Positions 10,931 through 23,901 of a stretch of DNA of 64,000 nucleotides are shown in pieces (the stretch's first letter is position 1; every line of letters starts with the position of its first letter). The stretch comes from Cannabis sativa (taxonomy: Eukaryota > Streptophyta > Magnoliopsida > Rosales > Cannabaceae). The stretch covers positions 69,828,211-69,892,210 of the forward strand of contig NC_083604.1 in assembly GCF_029168945.1 (NCBI RefSeq), given 5' to 3'. The notes beneath the pieces were generated by a model. That model had not been told where the DNA came from. It did no database searches and worked only from the letters and a program-made list of their open reading frames with translations. Made by a program: the position numbers and the translations under genes.

Positions 10931-12268
10931 TTAAAACTTCAGAGAAGAAATTGGTGTAGGCCACAGAGGATGCACAAGAGTGGAGATGCATAAGCACGAT
11001 GGAAAATATCTACTGCCATCTTTCTTAAGCTTGCAAACTTTTTCCTTAGTCTGTTCATCGATATTGTATCGATAAACTCTGCGCCTGCCACGCAACAAAA
11101 ATACCACATTTTCATCATCAGGATGTAAGCCAATCACACACCATTTTTTACTCGACCATTTCCTCTCTATAACATGGTGAACCAGATACCACATAACATC
11201 GTTCTCTTCATCATTGCTATCATTCCTATACCTTAATTCCCATATTTTCATAACAAAACCATCACCTTCAGTTTTAATAAGCTGTGAAAGGTGCAGCCTC
11301 CCTCGGACCAGTCCAAGACGCACCATTGTATCACAAGAGAAATCTAGGCCTACCAAGAAATCTGAGGGAAAATCAATGAAACGACAGTGTTTAGGATGAT
11401 ATATATCTTTAAAGGGATCAAAGGCAACAATTCTGTATAGATATCCCCATTCGGAATCCTGCTCTGCCCAATGTAGGATTCCATTGCTAACAAGGGGAGT
11501 AATTTGAGAATTTATATGACCCCCAATTTCGAGAGAAAATTGGGTTAATTTAGACCATTCTCCAGCCTCAGAACAAAATGTCATTGATTTGTAAGGAATC
11601 GTACGACCGAAATCAACATGCCATATTATCAAGACCTTGTACCTAATTTGATCGAGTTGTGTTATGTTGTTGGGATCATAATCATCGCTCAATACAAATC
11701 CACCATGTGTAGAGTAACATTTGTAGGAGATGGGAGGCTTGGGAAGCTTAATCCACTGCTTGGTGAATGGATTACAGATAATGAAAAATCGAGTCTTCTC
11801 GTGACGCCCAAGCAGTAACAAATCTCCATAGGCTGCATAAATTTGAATATCTGTCCATGGCAGAAAATCAAGATAGCCTTCGGAGGAAGACATTTGACCT
11901 CTTTCATCACACAATAACTCGCAGAAGGGTGCTGTCATTGTTAAATTCTCCACCCTAATTAGTAACGTAAAGGAAAAAGATTGGGATAAGGAGCGAAGTC
12001 GTACTAGTTGTTGTTGGCGGAATTCAACGGAAGTAATGATAGATAACCAGCGCTTGCAAACGGGGCCACATTGGAATATAGCTCGAGAATCATGCAGCCG
12101 GAGAAATATTTCCATCAACGAATCGTCGGTAAGCATTGAATCCAACAATGAAACTTCCCGACGACCATGGTTTCGCTTCTTCTTTTTCTTACGGACGGGG
12201 ACAGAGACACACATGGGTCGAGCCACCATTGTCGACTCTGGTTCTTGATTGGCTTCTCTAGCAGCCAT
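10931..12268 (-). CDS. F-box family protein, single exon, 445 aa
   Basis: One uninterrupted minus-strand frame from ATG at 12268 to the stop at 10931. The N-terminus is short and polar with a basic run RKKKKKRNHGRR (about aa 26-37) that could act as a nuclear signal. The F-box follows at about aa 45-88 (LTDDSLMEIFLRLHDSRAIF...CKRWLSIITS), with the usual Leu/Pro-poor start and the conserved CKRW. The C-terminal 300 residues resemble plant F-box-associated beta-propeller-like regions, including NPFTKQWIKLPKPP at about aa 166-179. F-box proteins join Skp1 and Cullin in SCF ubiquitin ligases and choose the substrate through the C-terminus; the substrate here is unknown. The frame has no breaks. 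A relic of a related gene lies 1.5 kb downstream. Confidence 0.9.
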   Translation of the reverse strand: MAAREANQEPESTMVARPMCVSVPVRKKKKKRNHGRREVSLLDSMLTDDSLMEIFLRLHDSRAIFQCGPVCKRWLSIITSVEFRQQQLVRLRSLSQSFSFTLLIRVENLTMTAPFCELLCDERGQMSSSEGYLDFLPWTDIQIYAAYGDLLLLGRHEKTRFFIICNPFTKQWIKLPKPPISYKCYSTHGGFVLSDDYDPNNITQLDQIRYKVLIIWHVDFGRTIPYKSMTFCSEAGEWSKLTQFSLEIGGHINSQITPLVSNGILHWAEQDSEWGYLYRIVAFDPFKDIYHPKHCRFIDFPSDFLVGLDFSCDTMVRLGLVRGRLHLSQLIKTEGDGFVMKIWELRYRNDSNDEENDVMWYLVHHVIERKWSSKKWCVIGLHPDDENVVFLLRGRRRVYRYNIDEQTKEKVCKLKKDGSRYFPSCLCISTLVHPLWPTPISSLKF

Positions 12269-12348
12269 TATCGGGTTGATGGTTGATGCTAATTGCTACA
12301 GCTACGGCTGAAGGTAGTAGTCGCTTGCTCTACACGTTATACGCTAAG

Positions 12349-12355
12349 ATTTATA
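12349..12355 (-). promoter_or_regulatory. TATA box candidate of the F-box gene
   Basis: On the minus strand the bases read TATAAAT, about 80 bp upstream of the ATG at 12268. A poly-A/poly-T rich stretch (12361-12430) lies just upstream of it. Confidence 0.5.
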
Positions 12356-12661
12356 GTCAGTTTTTTTTTTTTTTAATAATTACAAATTGAAAAAAAAAAA
12401 ATAAAGGGTTTTTAAAAAAAAAAATAATGGAAATTGATTATTAAAAAAAATACATATTAAATTACTCAGCATTAGGCACCTTAATACCGTCCATTGATCC
12501 TAAAAAATATATGTTAATTTTGGCAAACGAGGAAAAATAGGAATGTTAAATTAGAACAATTTTGTGCACACACAATAATCTTTCAACCCAAGGATTGATA
12601 GAAAAAATAAATAATTAATAAATTAATTTTTTAAAAGAAATAACAATATCATAATTAAATC

Positions 12662-13183
12662 GTACCTTAAACTTTATAAGTGTAAAAAATTCTCTTAAAT
12701 TATTGAGATTGTTAAATTTAAAAAATTTCGTTCAATTTAACGTTCGATGTGTATGAAAGTTCAAGAAATATAATTTGACATTTATCAAAGTTCAAGAGAC
12801 ACGATTTACCATTTGGACTCTCTGTTTTGTTAAATGACAAAATAGACTTTATATTTTTCAAAATAATAAAAATAGAACCCTGAGCTCAATTTTTAATATA
12901 ACCAACTTTAAGATAATTTTTACCACTAATAGATACAGAAAATGCTACCATTTGTGTCCCATCATCTCTAGATCAGATTATTATTAAGTTTTATTTTGAC
13001 GAAAAATCAGTTCAAGGTCCTATTTGTATAATTTTAAAAAATACAGTGTTTATTTTATCATTTAACAAAACAGAAAATCCAATTAATAACTTTTACAAAA
13101 TACGGGATTCAAAATCATATTTACCCATCTAACAATCTCAATAATTTGGAAAAAAGTTTAAGAGCCTAAAAAGTACAAAGACA
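12662..13183. mobile_element. Inverted-repeat MITE-like element, second family member
   Basis: The left arm (12662-12728, with taccttaaactttataag and attattgagattgttaaattt) pairs with the right arm (13124-13183, with aacaatctcaataatttgg and gtttaagagccta). The arms share words with the intron-1 element at 5510-5730 but are more diverged. The interior of about 400 bp is AT-rich and contains phrases such as gttcaagagacacgattt. No coding content. Confidence 0.45.
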
Positions 13184-13189
13184 CAATTT

Positions 13190-13780
13190 AATACATGTTA
13201 AAATTTAGTAAGTAAAAATCTTAAATAAGTCTATTGTAAATAAAAAATAAATAAAAAAAAATGATTAGTGTGCCAAGTTGGCCAACCACAATTTTTATCT
13301 ACGAAAATGCTAAACAACAACACATCATTAGAGAATCTCTTAAAGTGCCCACACACCGAGTGATTCGATTTTTCATAATACTTATATGTAAAATACAACA
13401 TTGACTTATAATAATAGCACAATGACACATAACCATTCTCTAATTTACCAGTTTCCTTAACCAAAAAAGAATATAATTGCCCTATATTGTGGAGATAAAT
13501 ACGCCAAATTTAACTATCCCGAACAAGGCCAAGAAAGCTGGTGGGAGATGAAAAATCCGAATAATTTAATCATACAATAAGTAATATTAATATTTTAAAA
13601 AGAAAAAATACTTACATAAAAGTAAATTAACTCCCAAGCTTTGCCCAAAATGACCAATAACCCCTCCACATTTTATAATGAAATACACATGAATGAAATT
13701 TACTTCTAAATTATGTTCAGTTTTGTGAACTAAAATACATATATTCATAGGCTTTCCTTTTCTACAATAATAGTCACTAC
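13190..13780. other. Intergenic AT-rich DNA
   Basis: No gene, array or element ends recognised. The minus-strand open frame at 13231-13464 has no domain and is not supported. Confidence 0.5.
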
Positions 13781-13787
13781 TTTTTTC

Positions 13788-13793
13788 TTTATT
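13788..13793 (-). terminator. Polyadenylation signal candidate of squalene epoxidase gene
   Basis: The plus-strand TTTATT run (13788-13800) gives overlapping AATAAA words on the minus strand, about 150 bp beyond the stop codon. Confidence 0.4.
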
Positions 13794-13944
13794 TATTTAT
13801 TTTTGGTTGGGGGTTGGGGGTGGTTGGAGGTTCTAAAATAATAGTTTTGTTCATTACAAATAATAAATGTTTCTAATGTTGCGAAAATTGTACCACTTAA
13901 TGGAAGAATGGACGTGGAAGTGGAACTTATGAACTCTCATTGGT

Positions 13945-16881
<2,937 letters not shown>

Positions 16882-17217
16882 CTTGGGCGGAAGCAAAAAA
16901 CGATACCCAGAAGAAGAAGAAAGAAGAGGAGAATGTGGGGATAGAAGGGTGATGTTGGTTGTGTGATGATGGTGGATTAATTGGATGGAGGAGAGGAGGG
17001 TGAGGGTGGTCGCTGGTCCCTGGTCCTTGGAGGTGGAGGAAGATTTATGGAGGAAGAAGAGAGGGGTTTTAGGGAGGTGAGTTGCTGGAAATGGCTGTGA
17101 ATGGAAATGAAAATGTGGATGTGATTGAGTTGGAAAATGGGATCTAACACCGAAGACAAGATGTGGTTGTTTAATTACTACCATTACCATAACATCATGA
17201 ATTCATATTCTTATGCT

Positions 17218-17297
17218 AAGCTTCTCTCTCTCCTCTCTCCTCTCTCCCCTCTCCCCTCTCCCCTCTCTCCTCTCTCCCCTCTCCCTCCCTCCCTCCC
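17218..17297. repeat. CT/GA microsatellite upstream of squalene epoxidase
   Basis: About 80 bp of nearly pure CTCTCC/CTCCC pyrimidine repeats on the plus strand, hence a GA tract on the coding strand of the SQE gene, about 340 bp upstream of the chosen ATG. GA/CT tracts are common in plant core promoters and 5' UTRs and can bind GAGA-type factors. A function here is inferred. Confidence 0.8.
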
Positions 17298-17399
17298 ACG
17301 GTGAACAAATATAAACTTTTCTCTTTTATTTTCATTTCACAACACGTAACTTTGATTAAATAATTGTTTCTGTCGCTTTCAAAAAAAAAATTAAATTAA

Positions 17400-17690
17400 A
17401 TTATGTCTCCAAATATTTTAATTCCTTCAAAATTTATTTCCATTGAAATTATTAAATTTAAAAATTTCTATTTAATTCAGCTTAATTTCATTATGGCAAC
17501 AATTATTCATGTATTAAATAGTGTCTTTCAAATTTTAATATCTATTAAATTATACTTTTGAATTTCAACATATACTCAATCATACTCTCTCAACTTTTAT
17601 CTACGTTAGTCTTTCATTAATAAAAGTAGACAAAAATTCTTGAATCTAGCAATTTCAATAATTCATAAAGAAATATTTTTTTTTAGAAAA
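17400..17690. mobile_element. Degenerate MITE-like element, third family member
   Basis: The left part (attgaaattattaaattt at about 17444) and right part (tagcaatttcaataattcat at about 17647) are a weak inverted pair. The interior has the family phrases ctcaacttttatctacgtta and aaaagtagacaaaaattctt. It is more eroded than the copies at 5510 and 12662. No coding content. Confidence 0.35.
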
Positions 17691-17848
17691 TAATCTCAAA
17701 AAATACCATCCAAGAGCAACGAGCTCAAAAGAGTCGAAAGCTAAGAGAATTCATTTAAAATAGTATCAGCCAAATTAAAGTTTCGAATACAAAAATGGAT
17801 AATTAGGCCACCAAACTGTACTTGCAATAACTATTAAAGCAAACTTAG

Positions 17849-18840
17849 CTACATTATTCTAAAACAATGACTAAAACTCACAACATTGAAATGAGAACAT
17901 AAAATTCTAATATCGTCAAGAATTAAACCCATAGAAAAATCTAAAGATAACAAATTATTAAAACTTTGGCAATCGGAGTCGAGTTGAATTTGGTTGAGAC
18001 TGAGTGTAATGCATTGAGACATGGCATTTCGAATTACAAGTGCCTTTGTAATTTTAGGGACAATAATGTCAGGCACCTTCCAAGCGGCAGAAGCAAATAC
18101 ATCATCATTAGAATTTTGAATCACCATGCCTAGGCCCCCCACTACACCTACCAAATCGATAGTTGCGTCCGAGTTAACTTTGAACAACCCATGGAGAGGA
18201 GGGACCACGACATCGGAATTCAACAGCTGAACTTCGAAGATGGTTAATGCAACACTGTTGTTATCAGTGTGGTAGGCAAGGAGATAGTCGGCTGCCCAAG
18301 GACCAACAAGTTCCGGCGGCAACAACTTTTGTTCATGGACTTTCTTGTTACGTCGGTACCAAATTCTTCACCAAGTGGTGAGGATCCATTCAATTTCATG
18401 GAGAGGGAGATGTTGAATAAAAATGCAAATGAAATTATAAATGCCACTCACAATGACAAATATGTCACCAAGATTGAAAGAGTAAAATTTTGAAACTTGC
18501 ACAAGTTGGCTAGATCCCCAAAGAGCATGATGAGTTATTTCTAAATGTGTAGAACACATTGGGCAAATATTGTCATTAAGGAAGTCATGTCTTTGAAGAT
18601 TAATCATAATAGGGATCCAACTACATGATAATATTCAAGTAAACTTTTTACCTTAGGGGTTAAATTAAGAAGAAGCGATGGACTCAGTTACATCACGAAT
18701 AGCTTGCCAATAAACACTTTTTACTGAATAAAACTCATGCTTCTCAAGACACCACACAAGTTTATTTGGAGTATCTCCCAAAGGCCTAGATATAGACAAA
18801 ATGGTTGGAGTCTCCTCACTAGAAAAAGTTCCAAGTTAAC
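17849..18840 (-). pseudogene. LINE (non-LTR retrotransposon) 3' relic: zf-RVT and RNase H
   Basis: Read on the minus strand, three pieces occur in the order found in plant L1-type LINE ORF2. At about 18655-18840 a post-RT piece has KHEFYSVKSVYWQA (the W..G.YSVKSGY motif region). At 18368-18607 is a zinc-binding piece with ICPMC..HLEITHHALW. At 17849-18325 is an RNase H-like piece with FKVNSDATID and ..DSDCQSFNNLL. Frameshifts separate the pieces. The reverse transcriptase core is missing, consistent with 5' truncation or decay. I found no poly-A tail or target-site duplication. Confidence 0.8.
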
Positions 18841-18849
18841 GATATGAAA

Positions 18850-20480
18850 AGTTAAAAAAAATATATATAATTTGGTACATATAAATATTTTAGAAAAAAA
18901 TCTTAATTTGCATTTACAAAATTGTTAAAAGGTAATAATAGTTTAAGAAAAAGGGGGGATAATAATACTCTAATACCTATATTGAGTTGGTATTATTATT
19001 TGTGTAATTTAAGGTTGGTTTTAACATTTTTTTTAAACAAAAATTAATCATTATTATAAAAACTAATTAATTGCAAAGCCCCACTTGGTTTGTATTAGTG
19101 GCCAATAATATTGCTCATTTATTAATGACAATGACAAAAAGAAAAGGATAGTTTTACACAAAATACTTAAAAGAAAAATTATATATATATCAATTATTTT
19201 TATGTTTTTACGAATTTTAATTTTAATAAATTTTTAGTTGTATTTTTTATTTAGAAAAATAATACTATTTTTACATTAATTTCATATAGCAACAATGTGA
19301 GAATAATTGAAAAACAATCGTTCATTTTTTTAAGAAAAATGTTAAAAAAAAATTATAGATCCATATTTTTGTAAATATGAACTTAGTAGTTATATAACAT
19401 GAATTCTATTATAGTCTGAAAATGTATGTCATGTCAACAATAAGATTTTGACATTTAGTTGTATGTGTACTTTTTTTTTAATACATGTATAATTAACTAG
19501 TTCGAACCTTTATTTATATTGGTTTGGCTTAATGTTTGTACTTAGTTGGAGAAAATTCTCTTTTATTTTATCTGTTCTTATAAATTATAAATGACTCTTT
19601 AAATTTATAATAATAGATTTTTTTTAAAAAATAAAATAAAATAAATAACCTTATTTACATGATAAATTATACAAAAAAAAAAAAACCCCAAAAATAAAAC
19701 AATTAAAAAATTATAAAAAATTACTTACTGACAATAAAATTTAAATAATTTATTATACTTATATCTGTATTTTTTATACACCATGTAGAAAAAACTATTT
19801 GAATCTTATTAAATCATTCAGAGTTTTTTTAAAAAAATATTACAAAATATATTAAGTAATCATAATATACATCCTTATATTATAAATATATATATATATA
19901 TATATATATAATTAAGATTTGTATTAAATTCGTCTGCATCGTTAGCCCTTCATAGTTAATTACTAATGATGGAAGACACTATTGCAACAAAAAAAAAAGT
20001 TGAGAGGCCAATTTGCTAAAAAAAAAAAATTAGAGATCAATTTAACAAAATTTATATATATTTAGTTATTTGATTTTTTTTATTATTTGCACTCCACCAA
20101 ATTATAAATACACCCTATTATTAAAAAAATATATAAACTTAAATAATTTTTAAAAATTACTCTTGATATTTTTTTAAAATTTTTTTCTCACATTATTTTA
20201 TGTTAATTTTAATACTTATTTTAATTTTATTTTCATAATTTTTTCTAACTCATGTATATATTTTTTTTATTTTTTACTAAGAAAATTTCATAAAAAATTT
20301 TATTTTAATTTTTTTGTCATATTATTTAAAATATAATTTAATTTTATTTGATAGGTATATTTTTTAAGTTTATGAATTGGAAGAAAAAAGTTAAAAAAAA
20401 TTAGTATAACTAAAGATATAAATTTTATATTAAATTAAAATTATTAAAATGGGGTGCCTTTAGAAAATTTTGGGGTGTAA
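18850..20480. other. Very AT-rich intergenic DNA
   Basis: About 1.6 kb of homopolymer-rich AT sequence with a TA microsatellite at 19887-19910. No coding region, element ends or RNA gene recognised. Confidence 0.6.
19887..19910. repeat. TA dinucleotide microsatellite
   Basis: An uninterrupted run of about 12 TA units inside AT-rich DNA. Confidence 0.9.
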
Positions 20481-20702
20481 ATAAAATTTCCCTTGTTAGA
20501 ATATGCCCCCTATACCTAAATTATAAAATTACCCCTCTCAAAATCCTACACCCATTCTCTCTCCTTCCCTCTATTCTCTCTGTTCGTCCCAACCCAACTG
20601 TCCCAACCCAGCCCTCCCAACCCCAGCTAAAACCCCAAACGCTGGCCACACACGCACGGATGAGACCCACCGACCCACGGCGCTCCCCCACCGACCATCG
20701 AA

Positions 20703-20785
20703 GCACCACCACCAACCCACGATACCCACGGCGCACCACCACCAACCCACGATACCCACGACGCACCACCACCGAAGCACCACCA
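20703..20785. repeat. 30-bp minisatellite (CCACCACCAACCCACGATAC..)
   Basis: Two near-identical 30-bp units and a partial third, made of CCA-rich and CCCACG words. The units keep a multiple-of-three length, so both strands carry spurious repetitive open frames. Confidence 0.75.
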
Positions 20786-20968
20786 CCATTTTTTATTTGT
20801 TTTTATTGACTTTGTTTGTGATTTTAGTGTTAAAGATAGATTTTGTTAGATTTAGGGATAGATTTAGGTTTTAAAATCTCAGATCTGTGATTTTGGGCAA
20901 GGTCCGATGGGGTTCGATAGGGTCGAATGAAACTGTGAGTTTGCGAGGTAGGAGACGTAGGTCCGATG

Positions 20969-21034
20969 GGGGGGGGGGGGCTGATGGATTCGATATAAGC
21001 TCTGATGGGGTGGTCTGATGGGTTCGATGGGGGG
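20969..21034. repeat. Poly-G runs within GGTTCGATGGG repeats
   Basis: Two uninterrupted G runs of about 12 bases (about 20969-20980 and 21031-21042) are embedded in a degenerate repeat of TCCGATGGGG / TTCGATGGG. Such runs are prone to slippage and could form G-quadruplexes. Confidence 0.7.
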
Positions 21035-21469
21035 GGGGGGGGTCCGATGGGTTCGATTGTGTCCGATAAGAGGATCCGATTGTGTAAATTGGGGTGATGT
21101 AAATGGAGGATATTTTAGGGATATCATAAAAGTTGTCATATCCTACAAATATTGGTTATTATGTGTTTAGGGAAATTTTTTTAACCAAATGTAAGCATAA
21201 AAAATCAAATTTCTCTTCACTTATATGTTAATATACTATATAGTTGTAAAAATATAATAAAAAAATTATATGAATTTTTACTTCACGAATTGAGATATAT
21301 AATTTTAAATAAAAAATGTCATAATAGTGTAAAAATTATTTTAATATTGATAAGTCAATATTTTGCCTTATAAATATAAATAATTTATGTATTAATATTC
21401 TTACATTGATTATTTAAATTATTAATTATTGTAATCTTAATTTATTAGCCTATTTTAAAGACTAATCAT

Positions 21470-22835
21470 GCATTTAGAGTCATTTGATGAGATTTTAGCA
21501 TTTTTTGGTGGGAAATAGTAGAAGTCGGCGAGCGTGATTTTACAAGGCAGAACTTAATTGTAAATTTGGACGATCTTAGAAGTAGAACTGGACTTGGATC
21601 TCAGCATGAAAGTTTTAAATCTCGTTCTTAACTTTCCAGAACATCTTGAATAGTCCAATTTCGAGCAATATCGAGAGAGTTATGTCCAAAATACTATCAG
21701 TCATCGCAGTAGAAAATTTAAAAAAAAAAATAGATAAAAAGATAGCTTTTCAAGTAGAGTTGCGGTTTTTATTTTTTATTTTTTAAGTTTAAATTTTAAA
21801 TCTTTTAAGTATCTTTTAGGTAACTTTGTTAGCCTATATAAACACATTATTATTAGTGTTTTTAGAAAGTTTTCAGAGCTAAAGAAAACTCAGAAACTCT
21901 AAATTAGCAGAGATTCTAAAACTACAAATTAGAGAGAGAAACTCAGAGAGAGAGCAAGGAAGAGACAGAGATCGAATTCGAAGTATTTTTCATTCTAGTT
22001 CTTTTCTTCTCCTTCTACTTTTATTAAATATTATGATTTTGGTTATAATGTCTAGTTCTGAGTAGTTTTCTTTTAGTTAAGGGTTATTTCAAAACCCGAG
22101 ACATGAATTTTTAGTTTCATTATTGAATGTTAATTTCTAGTTTCTATTATATATCAAATTACTTCTATTCTTCTATGTTTAATGTCATGGTTATTATTTT
22201 AATCTTGTTTAGACTGCTGCTAACTTAGGTTTTATACTATAATCTATTGTCGTCTTAGGATTACTATTCACATAATAGTCTAGGATTCTAAGTGTTTGTG
22301 ACAAATTATAATTTTTATTTGTGATGAAGAAGAACCTAGGTTAAATGAATTATATGCTTCATTGATTTGTTGCCTAGATTAGTTTATCTCCATAAATCTC
22401 AAAACTTTATCTAAGTTAAATAAATTGCATGTTTCGTGGATTTATTGCTTAGGTAAAAGAGTTAATTATTAAGCGATTCGCCTTGATTACATACAATAGA
22501 GAGATTGGATAATTGAGTGCTTCAGCGTCATTTGCAGGATTAATAGTTTGATTAGAAACTGAAAATTACATTCTTTAATAGGAACTTGGAATGATTGTTA
22601 AGAGTGGCGAATAACCTTTAACTAGTTTCTCATATCATAATCTCAGTATTAATTTGCTTGTTTTATTTTTATTTCTGCTATTTTAATCTTAATCTTAGAA
22701 CCCCTTTTCTTAACTCTTATCATTAATTGTTGAATAATTGAATAAACATAATTCTCGTGGGTTTGACCCGTACTTATTTTTATACTGAAATAATTGAAAG
22801 TGTTGGAAAAAATTAGTGAATTTGATACAGCAAAC
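21470..22835 (+). repeat. Solo-LTR-like block, Ty3/gypsy (Tat/Athila) type
   Basis: Non-coding block with LTR layout in plus orientation: a TATATAAAC box at about 21836, an untranslated purine-rich stretch (gagagagaaactcagagag), and an end resembling gypsy U5 sequence (ctcgtgggtttgacccgtac at about 22755), close in style to the tgtgggatcgacctcacctg end of the Athila-family LTRs at 25.0 kb. No primer-binding site or internal region follows, so it is a solo or truncated LTR. The exact ends are not resolved. Confidence 0.5.
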
Positions 22836-22839
22836 GACA

Positions 22840-23170
22840 TACATCAAATATTATTATAAAAAAAAATATTTCATCTTTACTAGTTTAGGTCTTAAAATGT
22901 ATACTATGTTTACTCAATTAAGGATATAAATTCTTATAAAAAAAATATAAAATTTATATAATAAATATTAATAAGATGTTTATATAAAGGGATCATCTGG
23001 GTTGGCAAAGTTTGTCTAAAAAAATCATTAAACAAGGATATTACTAGCCAACGATCAATAAGGACACACATGAGTTTGTTATAAAAATATTTATATAAAG
23101 AAAATATAAAGTAAGATACATATATGAGTTACCAAGATAAATAAATAAAATGTAAGAGTAAATTATTAAA
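22840..23170. other. Intergenic AT-rich DNA
   Basis: About 330 bp of AT-rich sequence with no gene or repeat recognised. Confidence 0.5.
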
Positions 23171-23175
23171 AAAAT

Positions 23176-23655
23176 TATGGTGACGTTTGGTAATATTTTT
23201 GTTTTTAAATTTTTTAATCATAAAAATAAAAGTAAAATTTTTATTTTTGAAGAACAAAAATTTGTTTTATAACCACTTTTGTTTTTCAATTTTAAAAACA
23301 AAAAATAAAAGTATATTATGTAAATTTTATTTTTATGTTTATTTGTTGATTTTATTTAAGTCGGGTCCGAGGCTGGGTTTGAGATCGGGATTGGGGGCGG
23401 GTCCAAGTCTGGGGCTAGGTCTAGGTTCGGTTTCCAAGGTCTAAGTTGGAGTCGAAATCTAAAATATTAATTAAAAAAAACTGTTTAGAAAATTTTTGAA
23501 AGTGATTTTGCTTTTGTTTTTAAATTTTAGATTCTTAATTAAAAAATTGAAAAATAAAAACAGTTTTATAGAACATGATTTTGGAAAATATTTTCACTTT
23601 TCTAATTTTAAAAATAAAAAAATTAATTAAAAAGGTGTTAACAAACGCATCCTAT
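23176..23655. mobile_element. MITE-like element with internal G-rich minisatellite
   Basis: The left end GTGACGTTTGGTAATA and right end TGTTAACAAACGCATCC are an imperfect inverted pair. Poly-T/poly-A rich arms (tttttgtttttaaattttt and its counterpart) continue it inward. In the middle (about 23360-23450) lies a G-rich degenerate repeat of GGGTCYRRGNCTGGG words, very different from the AT-rich arms. No protein is encoded; the plus frame at 23187-23444 only reads the repeat. Confidence 0.45.
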
Positions 23656-23901
23656 ATATATATATATATATTTTTTTAAAAAAAAAATAATCATATGTAA
23701 ACATTTTGAACCATTAAAATTTTAGTCAAAGTTTCTAAATGAGAAATTAGAATGATGATTTATTTTAGAAATTTTTACACCAAAAATACAAAATACTAAC
23801 TTTATTACATATATACAACAACACGGTTACATCAACATTTTTATCTTCTCTCTTAATTTTATTACACATATACCACTTGCACATCAAATCCATGCACCTA
23901 T

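Larger units (their letters stand above)
20484..21178. mobile_element. Putative non-autonomous element with GC-rich minisatellites
   Basis: Short inverted ends AAAATTTCCCT (20484-20494) and AGGGAAATTTT (21168-21178) bracket 695 bp whose composition differs sharply from its surroundings. The left half has a CT-rich stretch (about 20550-20600) and then a 30-bp tandem unit based on ccaccaccaacccacgatac (about 20703-20785). The right half has repeated GGTCCGATGGG / GGTTCGATGGG words (20902-21080) with two poly-G runs. A 50-codon plus frame (ATG at 20660) encodes only Arg/Pro/Thr repeats. No transposase. The ends are too short to assign a superfamily. Confidence 0.35.

Noticed and set aside
20521..20789. 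Two repetitive minus frames (VVVRRGYRGLVVV type)
   Set aside because: By-product of a 30-bp minisatellite; no domain.
23860..23901. Boundary of a Mutator-like DNA transposon before element A (caccaaaaatacaaaatac)
   Set aside because: The sequence style fits, but I could not find a matching second end in the window, so not reported as a feature.
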